NCBI GenBank assembly: GCA_033439765.1
Contig: JAULSN010000006.1
Span: forward strand, 1,488,001-1,552,000
Direction: 5' to 3'
Length of the DNA stretch: 64,000 bases
From: Lasiosphaeria ovina
Lineage: Eukaryota > Ascomycota > Sordariomycetes > Sordariales > Lasiosphaeriaceae
The notes beneath the pieces were generated by a model that saw only the letters and a program-made list of their open reading frames with translations, made no database searches and was not told the DNA's origin. Every line of letters begins with the position of its first letter. Position 1 is the first letter of the stretch. This document shows positions 54,956 through 64,000 of this stretch, one piece after another. The position numbers were made by a program, and so were the translations under genes.

Positions 54956-55920
54956 TTAGTGGCTAAAGAGGGAGCCATAATTCGTGGTAGAGTCTCATGT
55001 AAAAAAAGCTTGGATAGATATAGACTTGGGTTTCGGTGATTAAGTGCTTTACATCCAAAACTTGCATCAGGCCAGTATTAGCTATGAACCTGTTTGCGCT
55101 CTTTACTTCCACATACGACCATAGGCACTAGAAAACTTGGGATCCCGTCCGCTCTCCTATAGACAAGCTAGCGACCGCTAGACAGTAGTTGGGTGGGTTA
55201 GCACCAGCGAATCCCTGGTGTTGTATGTTTTTGCTCACTCCTTTTTTTGCCGGTGCCCTTGCTAGTGTTCTCCGTAAACCTTAACCCCCTCACGGGTGCC
55301 ATCGAAGAACGTACGCACCGTCGCACTCCTGTCCCGAAAAATACCAATCAGGCTGAAATACGATAGCTAATTAACCAAAAATGTACCAGGCAACATCCTC
55401 TCATCTTGGGAGAAGCCTCAATATGAGGTATCTCTTTCCTCTGGATTTTTGTGGCTGAAGCAATTCGTACCCGGGATTTGTGATGCTGTAGGTTGTTCTA
55501 ACATCTAATACGGGTTAGCGCTGTCATTATTAAGTGAGGACAGCGCCCATGGCTTGCAATCTTGCTGCAGCCGACTCAGCCCCAGCCACCTGACAGCCAT
55601 TCGCTTTCCCCGAGCTCCGGAAAAGGTTAGCCTCCGGGGCAGACTCATCGGCGTTTCCTTCGATCGGGCTGCGCATTGGCAAATTGCAGCTGCTGCAGGC
55701 AGCAGCAACATGTTGACGCGCCCGCTATAACTAGAGGCCTCTTACTAAGGTACCTTACATTAGGTAGCTAATCGCCCTACCTCGTATCAACTTGAGTCAA
55801 GACGGGAACCGAGATCGCAACACGAGCTTTGCCCACCTTCGACCTTCAGGCTCACGCAAGTTCAGCTTCGCAGCATCTCATTTCAAAAGGCCGCCGCTCG
55901 CTCACTAATTATCGAAAGCG
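54956..55920. other. Gene-free region upstream of the F-box gene
   Basis: No gene supported. Confidence 0.5.
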
Positions 55921-56937
55921 ATGGTCGGCGTTCCTCAAAATCGGCGGCGGCAGCCCGTCCTTGACCGTCTCACGGCTTTCCTGCCTTCCAGCCAAATTCT
56001 TCGTCGCTGGTGGGAAGGTGGCCCGGTGCTCAATTCAGATGTGGATGCAGATGCCGCCAATTCAAAGGAGAAGAAACCATTGCCCGCCGCCGCCGCCGCC
56101 GCCGCCGCCGCCCAGGACAGCCCGGATGCCGATGCTCCCGTCGCCCTTTTGCTTCCGGGCATGGCCGGGCTGACCGTCAGCGGCGGCACCACCCAAAGCC
56201 GCCTCGCCAACCTCCCTATTGCCGGTCGCAAGTCTCGAAGCAGGGCCCTGTCCGTCCACAAGGCATCGCGCCAGCCCGATCTGTTTCTCACCATGCTGCC
56301 TATCGAGATTCAGCAGGCCATCTTCGCGTCACCCAATCTGTCGCTCTTCGACCTGCTCTCGCTCCGCAAAACCTGCCGTTCCCTTCGTTGCACCCTCCCC
56401 ATCGGCGTCATGGAGAGGAAGCTCAAGCTGCAGAACCACGCAGGCTGGTCCGTCGTGTTTGAGATGCACGGCCACAAGTACCCGGGCACCACCTACGGAA
56501 ACAGGCGCCTGTGCGGCCGGTGTGTCGTGCCCAAGATCACGGGGCACTTGATCCAGGGCGCAGCCGTGCGCGACTACCTGATAGCCCGTCGTGGTCTTCG
56601 CTCATCCCTGGTTAATACGCAAGAGGAAGGGGAAGAAGAAGAGGATGGGGAGTGGCCCGAGGAGCGAGCCATGTGCTTCCCCTGTCTGCGGACTGAACTA
56701 TTACTCGCCGCGAACAAGACACAAACGGACGGTGCCATGTTATTGCTAGAGGCACCCCCCGGCGCTGACATCTACAAGATGGCTGCCATCTCGACCGAGG
56801 AGCGGTTCCCGATGCTGGACGGAACGACCAGGAAGATGTGCGAGGGCTGCGCGAGGGACATTCACGAGAATGCGGTCCCGTGCCCCCACTGTGTCGACTT
56901 TTCTGAGTGGTGCAGGACAAGGCGGCGGCACGCCTAG
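55921..56937 (+). CDS. F-box protein with C-terminal Cys-rich region
   Basis: A single exon, 338 residues, from the ATG at 55921. F-box proteins link a target to the SCF ubiquitin ligase by binding Skp1. The F-box lies at about residues 125-165: LPIEIQQAIFASPNLSLFDL then LLSLRKTCRSLRCTL. Before it are an Ala-rich run (about residue 55) and a Leu/Gly stretch. After it the region WSVVFEMHGHKYPGTTYGNR and RLCGRC is followed by an acidic loop (EEGEEEEDGEW) and the end CEGCARDIHENAVPCPHC, which looks like a zinc-binding C-terminus (four Cys). The target is unknown. No intron is needed. Confidence 0.82.
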   Translation: MVGVPQNRRRQPVLDRLTAFLPSSQILRRWWEGGPVLNSDVDADAANSKEKKPLPAAAAAAAAAQDSPDADAPVALLLPGMAGLTVSGGTTQSRLANLPIAGRKSRSRALSVHKASRQPDLFLTMLPIEIQQAIFASPNLSLFDLLSLRKTCRSLRCTLPIGVMERKLKLQNHAGWSVVFEMHGHKYPGTTYGNRRLCGRCVVPKITGHLIQGAAVRDYLIARRGLRSSLVNTQEEGEEEEDGEWPEERAMCFPCLRTELLLAANKTQTDGAMLLLEAPPGADIYKMAAISTEERFPMLDGTTRKMCEGCARDIHENAVPCPHCVDFSEWCRTRRRHA

Positions 56938-58364
56938 ACCCAGGAGCTGATATGTCATCCCTTCTGTATTAAAGGCGTGATGAATCTCAACGACTTGTTT
57001 GGAGTTACTTAGGTTAGGTTGGCTTTACAAGATATATGGATAGCAGATAAGATCTCAATTTCTATAGGCTTGGGTCCGTTCAAGTCCTACACGTCTCTCT
57101 CAAGTGTTGGGCATGTCCAGTTCCACGCAGCGAGGGTGCTCTATGTTGGCTCAAGCTAACCGAGTATATAACGTTCCTCTGAGAACCCACGACGCCGTTG
57201 AGGTGGTGACAAAGAGTGCCCCAAGGAGCCTTATTAAACAGGAAGTTCCGAATGGAAATGGGGATGATGTCGACCAGCTCGGGGGGGGGGGGGCTGTGTC
57301 GCAGCTTGTTTTGGCGGGAAGGGAATTAGGGGGCGTGTGTGGTTGTCTTACCGCTAAACTCGGCAAGGCCGTACTGCAGCAGATGAGCTTGAGGGGCAAA
57401 GTGCGAAAACAAATTCAGGGGCTGGCAGCCCTGGGATCCTCGTGGGGACTGGCTGTTGTTGCCCATTCCCATGTTGCTAGAACACAGCATGCCTCCATGC
57501 CTATCTACGAATTACCTATCAAATTACAGCAATATTTCAAACATGAGGTATTCCCTGATTGCCGCGAATACGTATGCAAATTTCTCCCTGCCGCCCCTTG
57601 GCTCACGCGCGTTTGCCCTTGGCGATTTTAGCGCCACTTCACCTTTCGCCTGCATTGCAGCATGATTATGACGCTGTGAGCCTCCCGGCCGGCGCAGGCT
57701 TCCGCGAGTAATATCTGGGACGCTGCATAGTCATCTCACGTCGCTGTACGGCCTATTATGTCAGCGAGCCGAGTGTGTGTGCGTGGCGGAAGGCCTCACT
57801 GCAGAGCTTGGCTGAGGCCAGTTGGACTGTTTTTTCTCTTGTAGCCGAAGGCCTCTTGTCGTGCTCCCCCAAGAGCTAACTTTATTGTCTGCTCCTGAAT
57901 TGCGTGTGATGCGGCAATTGGGTGGGTGCAAACGGGCTCGGGAGGTGTCGAGGAGCCTGGAGGGCAGATCGTCAATATCGAGAGGCTCTGGACGCCACAC
58001 GACTCGAGAGCAAACGGATGTAACGCACCGGAGTTTGCGAGGCCAAACCAAGGCGAGATGTGAATGACACATCACTTTCTGTCCTTGTTTTGTTGGGGTT
58101 TGCTGCAGAATCCCGATATGAAGTGCATCGAGGACTCGAGGTAATTAACTGCAACTTGTTATTTGACGGCTCTCAAAGGCAACTGCGCTCGTGAGCTTGA
58201 GCTGCAATGAGAATGTAATCTGTGTATATAGTCCTCGTTGTTTCCCCCTTCTTTCCAGGCTTCTTCTCACTTTCACAGAAGTAGGAACCTGAGAACAGCG
58301 AACAGGATTCAAATATTGACCATTCCATACACGCAACCCCTACAATCCTCTCTCTCTCTCTGCC
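56938..58364. other. Gene-free region
   Basis: No gene supported. The 57104-57631 frame contains an 11-G run and no features. A CT run (58348-58360) lies just before the P450 start. Confidence 0.5.
58348..58360 (+). promoter_or_regulatory. CT tract next to the P450 start codon
   Basis: A pyrimidine-rich CT run ends a few bases before the ATG at 58365. Such tracts are common in fungal 5' leaders. The role is inferred. Confidence 0.4.
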
Positions 58365-59688
58365 ATGTCGCTAGCATTCGCGGCCACGGCAGTCTCGCTG
58401 GCCATATTGTTGACGGTCCTGGTCCAGAAATGGCGCGACTCAGACCCATCGTGTCAGAAAGCATTCGAAGCAGTCAAAGTCGAATCCTGGCTGCAACAAC
58501 ACCGAGACATTGTCGAATTCCGCTCAGCCGGGAACTCCGTCCCACTCGGGACCAGGCTGGCTCGCCGAGCCGAGGCCAACCAGCGCCTGGTATCAGCATT
58601 TGGCATCGTCAACTCGCTGACCTCGCCGTCGGTCCAGGTCCACCAGGACTTTCTCAAGACGGCGTCGAGGGTCATCAACGCCGGCAGGGACAACGCGCGG
58701 TGGATAAGCCTGTACTGCACAGCCGAGACGCTGCTGCGGCGGGATATCAGCACCTCTAAAGTAGGCAAGGGGAGCGGGATCCTGCTGGCCGACTGTGTCC
58801 GGCGCCTCTGCCTGACCGTGGTGCTGACAGACAACTTTGACGTGGACCCGGCTGCCGTATCTGCCGAAGACGTCAGGCTGATCACGCGCGAGATCAACCA
58901 GCAGTGGCTTCGGTCGAAGCGCGATCCATGGGTGACGAAATCGACGATGTTGAATGATTGTCTGGACGGGCTTGGACTCCGGTGGAGGGCGGCGACAACT
59001 CGAGTAACCGAGCAGCAGACTGAAAAGTTGGCACCTGAAGAAATCCTCGGGATCATCATGCCCCAGTATGAGACGCTGTGGCGAGTTGTTCTGCTCACGT
59101 TTGTGACGGCATACCACCGCCGTGCACGGGTTGAGAATGTCGAAAGGGGGCGGCATGTCCCGGCCTGCCTCGGGGACTGCGATGCCGAGAGTGAGGCGGT
59201 CAAGTTGGCAAAGGTGAGGAGGCTTCATATGCATTTCTCTGTCTTTTCTATCAACATTCGTTGATGTCGTTGACCATTGCTTTCGGTGTTGTTGCTGACT
59301 CAATATACAGGAAGGTCTCCGCCTCAACCCGTCCAACAAGCGAATCTACCGGGCGACCACGGACGCTGCCGACGTGGAGGCTTGCCACCGAGACGCCAGG
59401 ATATGGGGCCCAGACGCGCTCGAGTTCCGCCCCGAGCGGTTTGACGAGCTCTCGTCGCTACAGGAACGGGCGTACTACCCCTATTCGCTGGGCAAGCACA
59501 GGTGTCCAGCTATTTCCGGGTTTGGAAACCGGATGATCACCATGCTGGTGGTGGCTCTGGGGAGCACGCTATCACTCGAGTCTGGACGGGTTCGATACGG
59601 CGACGAGCGTCTGGATGGTGATCCCGGGGAGCCACTGCCTACCAATAGAGACGACATGGAGGGTTGGGTGTTTGAACTGAGGAGCTAG
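58365..59688 (+). CDS. Cytochrome P450, short
   Basis: Two exons: 58365..59213 and 59311..59688, 1227 nt, 408 residues. The 97-nt intron (gtgagg..atacag) keeps frame. An N-terminal membrane anchor (FAATAVSLAILLTVLV) leads into the P450 fold. Visible signatures: an I-helix-like IIMPQYETLWRVVLLTF with ET in place of the usual (A/G)GX(D/E)T(T/S); an ExxR-like K-helix, EGLRLNPSNKRIYRA; PERF; and the haem loop YYPYSLGKHRCPA with the proximal Cys. Length is below the family's usual 480-530, so part of the core, mostly before the I-helix, seems shortened. No partner genes of a biosynthetic cluster are near; substrate unknown. Haem binding seems possible, but activity needs testing. Confidence 0.82.
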
Positions 59689-61652
59689 GCGGGCGGAAGA
59701 GGTGCGATGTTGACTGTGGAGAGACGTGTTTGCTTTTCTAGAGTAGAGTTGTACGATCAATCACCCATCCTTGTGCTATCCGTGAATCAACCAACATAAT
59801 TGAGCAGCATAATATCGTCATGGAAAAGCTCAAAACGCCGTATTCTTCTTTAAAGAACTCCAACTCCAGCTTAAGACAGAGCTGGAAGGCAACCGAACTG
59901 AAAGAATCACAGGAAATCTAACAAAACATCAAATAGTTGTATAACACGCATTACACCACCCTAAAATCGACACCACAAATTTCCCTTTCCTTCTTTGGAA
60001 CTGAGCAGTTTTCGCCTTGGCCTGAGCCAGACTGAGCCAGGCTGAGCGAGGGGGTCACTGTTCTGGGCTTCCTCGGCTATAGTTGCCACAGTCTAAAATG
60101 GTCGTAGAGTTGCGAGGGACCAGTTTTGGGACCTCGTACCACCACCACCTAGCCGCGCTTTCCTTCACTCCAACGACAGCAGAGAAAAGAACCCGCAAGT
60201 TTAACACGTCGATAAAAACATGGTATATAATATTCGCAGTCCGAAAAGCATTGCTGCAGACCTTTTCCAATGTCTCTAAATCGGTTGCACCCAAGTCGAA
60301 TTGTCTATTCTTCTCGAACAACCCATCATTGCAGACATTTTTTTTTCACAAAGTGCAATGGTGACAATATAGTGCTGCATGGTTCATCACAATTCAGCGC
60401 TATGACTCCGGATTGCCAAAGGAGAAATTCAGAGAAAAAAGGGAGTTGCTACCTACTCTCACCGTAGGTCGAACGTCGGTTGCTGATGTTACTACTACTA
60501 ACAAGCTTACGAATACAGTAATGAATCGCCTTTTAAAGCAAGGAGATGCATTACAGGAAGCAGCTACCTCAACAAAAGTTCGGTAAGGGCGGGAATAAAG
60601 TGTTACGACCTATAGCCAAGGTAGGTTAAGACGGGCCGCCGTGGGTGTCCGTCACGTCAGAACGTATGGCAAGCACTCAGGGTTAGGGTCGATCGGGAGA
60701 CTGAATGTTGAAGCAAGCCCTCACAAACGGGGGGTTACAGGGTCATTGTAAGTCACTGCACTATAATGAATAGAATGAAGTCTGAACAGTAATGCACAAA
60801 TGAACATGTAATTACTTGCGTGAGGAGTTAAGATTCCTCACTCTATCGTGCACACGATGATGGTATCTATACTATGGTAAGGGAGGAAGTAACTTGTACC
60901 GTCTCTGTGGTTAAAGCGTTGATGGAATCCTCGACCGACGCCAAAAATTGTCAAGCGTTATTGTGGCTATCAACATAGAGTTTAATGCATTTACCGCGTA
61001 TATTGCCAGAATCGAGTTTCGGCAGCTGCAGAACGCTGGCAACTTCCGGTGTGTCAACGGCTCATCACCATCCAAGCGTCTGTGGACAAGCTCCGTTCCA
61101 TGTTAAACACCCAAGATCCACCAATATCACCCTCCCAATGCCGCCAGTTGTCAGAATGCAACTGCAGCTTTTGAAACTCAACACTATTTACTATAGCAAA
61201 ATTTAAAATCGACTCGCGGCCATACAATCTGTTCCGCTCGTCGCACCAAAATTCCAACTCCTGCTTTCTAACTAATTACAAGTAACTCTAGGGTGTAGGT
61301 ACTCTAATAATTAATTAGTAGTAAAAAAGTACATCTACCTTCGCCATACTTCTAGTTATAATCCAGGTGATTAGTGCCCCAGCGACCACAGTGACTGCTC
61401 TAACCCCTATATTATAGGCTTAGAAAGCTTGTAATTATAGGCCCTACGGCTTATAGAGTCTATCTAAACTTAATAGTAACTCTTACATATAACTCCCAGT
61501 CTCCGACCTTTCCTAAATTATCAAAAACCGTAAGAAGCGGTCTGTTAGTCCTCGCCGTCTATCACTTGTTGAGCCAAAATTTGGCCGTTTTGCTCGCTCC
61601 GCCTGCAATAAACTCAACACATCATCAAAGTAGAGGAGATTCTCCTCAAGCG
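59689..61652. other. AT-rich gene-free region
   Basis: No gene seen. From about 60750 to 61560 the sequence is visibly AT-rich with many TA steps, as in decayed repeats of RIP-active fungi. Bases 60018-60050 share a CTGAGC-type motif with 41396-41450. Confidence 0.5.
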
Positions 61653-63553
61653 CTACCATCTAAGATAGTCTTGTCGCCCCTGCCGCCAAGACCGACCCTC
61701 TGACCGCTCCCGCCGATCCCACTCCTGCAGCTCCCGCACCCACCCCCTCTCCCCAGCCACTTGTTCTAATACCGTCCACCCCAAAGGTAGTTCCCATGAG
61801 GTGCGGTGGCGTCTGCGTCTATAGGCTTTCCGCCTCGGCGACTCTCCTGCATCGAGCAAGCAGTTTATCAGCCCCCAGCGTTGAGGTGTGGCGAGTCGCC
61901 AGCTTGCACGGTGCTCGTCCATGCGTAGCCATTTAGGTCCATAAATGGCCCCTTCAAGTAAAGACGCCCGTTTGCGGCGTCTTGGTTGGCGAAGCAATTC
62001 TGGGTGGGATGATAGCATTGCCCTCACATATGGCAGAATGGCAAACCGTGCGGCTAGTTCGACGAAGCAGGTCTCGATGCTGTGATCCGAAAGTATGCTT
62101 CCGGCGTTATCGAGCCGAGACACCCAGTTCGTGGTGCTGAACACTGCAGGGTCCTCCCACTCATCCGCTCCGCAAGGCGGCTGAGGATGGTGTTCAGCTC
62201 CTCCAGGGCAGCTACCAAGCACGGGATGACCTCGGGTCTATATCCAAGCCATCGATAAATAGAACAAGGCGTAAGGACTTGCCACTCTCGGCAGCCAAGC
62301 GTGAGAGCGTCTCGCTTAACTCTTCCCACTCCCAGGGAGGGGGTGTGAGAGGGGTATAGTTGAGAAGGCTGTACATCGCGTACCGTCGTGGCGCAACAAG
62401 GGGTAGCAAGTCTGGCCGCTGTGTTAAGCAACGGTACAGCAGCGTCCTTATCATCCCCTCCCGTGACTTCTGCAGGGGGCAGGTCCCGGCGTCCCAGAAA
62501 TAGTAGGTAGCGCGGACCAGGGGCAGGCCGCCAGCCCACCCCTCGAGGTGTCTTTTCAGCTGTTGATTGCACGAGGCGATATACTTCATCAACGTAGTCT
62601 TCCCGGAACCGGGCTTTCCCGTTATCCAGAAGACGTCGGAATTGTCGGTCCCTAGCCAGTGAGGAAACCCGCAAGCACCTGCGCCTTGGGTAAATACCCA
62701 CTTGAAAGTATTTTCGTAGGCCTGCGGAACCATGGCGTTGCGGGTATTCATGTCGGTGAAGCTGAAACTCTCCAGTAGCGCTTTATTGATCCATGGGCTG
62801 GAGGCTAAGAGCTGTCCGTTGAGAACTGGCTGCCAGTTCGACGACCAAAGGACCTCAGCTAGTGACTGTGCTAGCCGCTCTTCGGGCCCGCTCCGTCTCT
62901 CCGTATTGGCAGGGTCGGCGGCTCTAATCTTGACGAGTTCGCGGATGATGGGCGTCTCTGCTTCCCCGAGCTGGCTAGCAATGTCGTCCAGGCTCTGCTT
63001 GATCGCCTCGTTTGATCGCTCCATTGATTTGACGTCTTCCATGTGCTCCAGTATTAGACAGACAGCCACCAACCACAGCCAGTTTTTACCGAACGTAACA
63101 ATGGAGGGCTATATACCAAACTGATATCATGAGAGCCATCATCATCTTGGAGCGCACCTGCTCCAGGCTGTCACTCAGAGCCTCAATCTGGCCTTCCTTC
63201 CAAAGCCCCTTGGCAGCCACCGCAAAGCTGCTTTTTGCGTAGTTTAACTTGGATGTACCCCGGGCCGTCAGGCCTTGGAACGTGGAGTCCAGTAGGGCAC
63301 CAATGCGTCCGCACTCTCGACACAGCCTTAGGATCTCATGGTCGGGCCCGCTCGGCGGAAAGCGAGCGGTGCATTTCTCTACCCGGGCCCGCACAGAGCT
63401 TAGGTCCGCGGCTAGCTGCGATAGCTTGATGGTGCGTGCGGTGCGGCCGTCAGGGGATTTGTACACCCGGTACCCAGTTGACACTAAAGTGCAGCCGAAA
63501 TCGACAAACGAAAGAACCGAAGCAGCCACTTGAAAGGCTGTGACGGGATCCAT
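61653..63553 (-). pseudogene. NACHT-type NLR-like gene, broken after Walker B
   Basis: Exon 1 is 63553..63122 (ATG at 63553): MDPVTAFQVAASVLSFVDFG, the helical leader of fungal STAND proteins. A 76-nt intron (donor gtttgg, branch ctaat) leads to exon 2 from 63045. The NACHT module is clear: P-loop GKPGSGKTTLMKYIAS (about base 62620) and Walker B RLVLFIDGLD (about 62250). There the frame ends in DIDPRSSRAW-stop at 62212 instead of continuing into the rest of the NTPase. A conserved-looking C-terminal block (VFSTTNWVSRLDNAGSILSD, WGLINCLLDAGES) follows in another frame to 61653. An intron-like stretch between them does not restore the frame. The protein lacks the rest of NACHT and any repeat sensor, so it is probably inactive; a short truncated product is the alternative. 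Confidence 0.75.
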
Positions 63554-64000
63554 GGCGGATGGTACGGTCCGATGTGGATGTGGTTGCTTGTGTGGCGGTG
63601 ATCAGTGTCGGACCTCGAGAGATGCCTGCGGGAATTTTAGGTGGCTGACGGGGGCAATGCCAATGCTGCCGAATTTTTGGGGCATGGATTGGGTTGGCGG
63701 ATCAACTTCGGCTGCTTTTCCTTGAACTCGTGCTTTTGGGTGGGACGAAATGTCGGCAACTGCGGCAACTGAGATTGGCCAGGAGGGCGCCGCGCAGTTA
63801 TGCAAGTTCAGGTAGGCGAACCTCGCGATCCAGCCACTCAACGAATAGGGAGGCTGTGTGCTGTCCTTGTTGGGGATTACAATAGAACCGGTCCTGTGCG
63901 CAAGCTCGTCAACAGAGGCAAAGAAATTAGCTCCAGCCTTCCTAGCAGCTCAGAAGTTAGAAAATCATGCGATTCTTAGCCGAGGGAGACTCCTAGGCCA
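63554..64000. other. Right-edge region, 5' flank of the NACHT gene
   Basis: No gene seen; likely promoter of the minus-strand NACHT gene. Confidence 0.5.

Noticed and set aside
57104..57631. 175-residue plus-strand frame
   Set aside because: Contains an 11-G run; no family features.
1..64000. CRISPR array, rRNA gene or biosynthetic cluster
   Set aside because: No regularly spaced repeats, no rRNA-like sequence, and the single P450 and aminotransferase relic are not accompanied by core enzymes.

Overview
The window is nuclear DNA of a filamentous ascomycete, most likely a Sordariomycete. The evidence is genes with several short introns (about 50-140 nt, often with a CTAAC-like branch site), HET and NACHT/STAND allorecognition-type genes, a Zn2Cys6 regulator, a Fot/pogo-type DNA transposon, intron-bearing tRNA genes, and premature stops that look like C-to-T changes at CpA (the mark of repeat-induced point mutation, RIP). 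Genes lie on both strands with kilobase spacers. Exons were joined by eye from splice signals and frame agreement. Functions come from recognised motifs, with no database search.

Layout. 1-3.4 kb: 3' part of a large HET-domain gene whose start is outside the window. 4.7-6.9 kb: membrane/coiled-coil protein. 10.9-12.1 kb: Vam7-like PX/Qc-SNARE. 13.7-14.8 kb: EB1/Bim1/Mal3 microtubule plus-end protein. 15.7-17.6 kb: fungal ubiquitin-like-domain protein. 19.0 kb: tRNA-Ser(GCU). 19.7-21.0 kb: single-pass surface protein.

22.9-28.1 kb is a graveyard: a class-III aminotransferase relic, a HET gene broken at its signature motif, a regulator-like gene with several TAG stops, and a decayed tRNA-Asn. 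30.3-35.4 kb holds a protein kinase and a CorA-like membrane protein on the same strand. 36.7-39.4 kb is an eight-exon amino-acid permease. 39.8-41.0 kb is another relic. 41.6-43.3 kb is a second CorA-like gene. 43.7-45.6 kb is a complete pogo-type element with perfect 46-bp inverted repeats and a disabled transposase.

45.7-48.5 kb: Zn2Cys6 regulator, divergent from a DHA1-type MFS exporter (49.5-51.4 kb), a possible regulator-transporter pair. Then tRNA-Ala(AGC) with a 43-nt intron, a Cys-rich protein, tRNA-Lys(CUU), a basic lineage-specific protein, an F-box protein (55.9-56.9 kb) and a short cytochrome P450 (58.4-59.7 kb). 61.7-63.6 kb: a NACHT gene that loses frame just after Walker B.

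Housekeeping genes (SNARE, EB1) sit in the left quarter. The rest looks like accessory sequence rich in allorecognition families and RIP-type decay. I found no CRISPR, operon or complete biosynthetic cluster.
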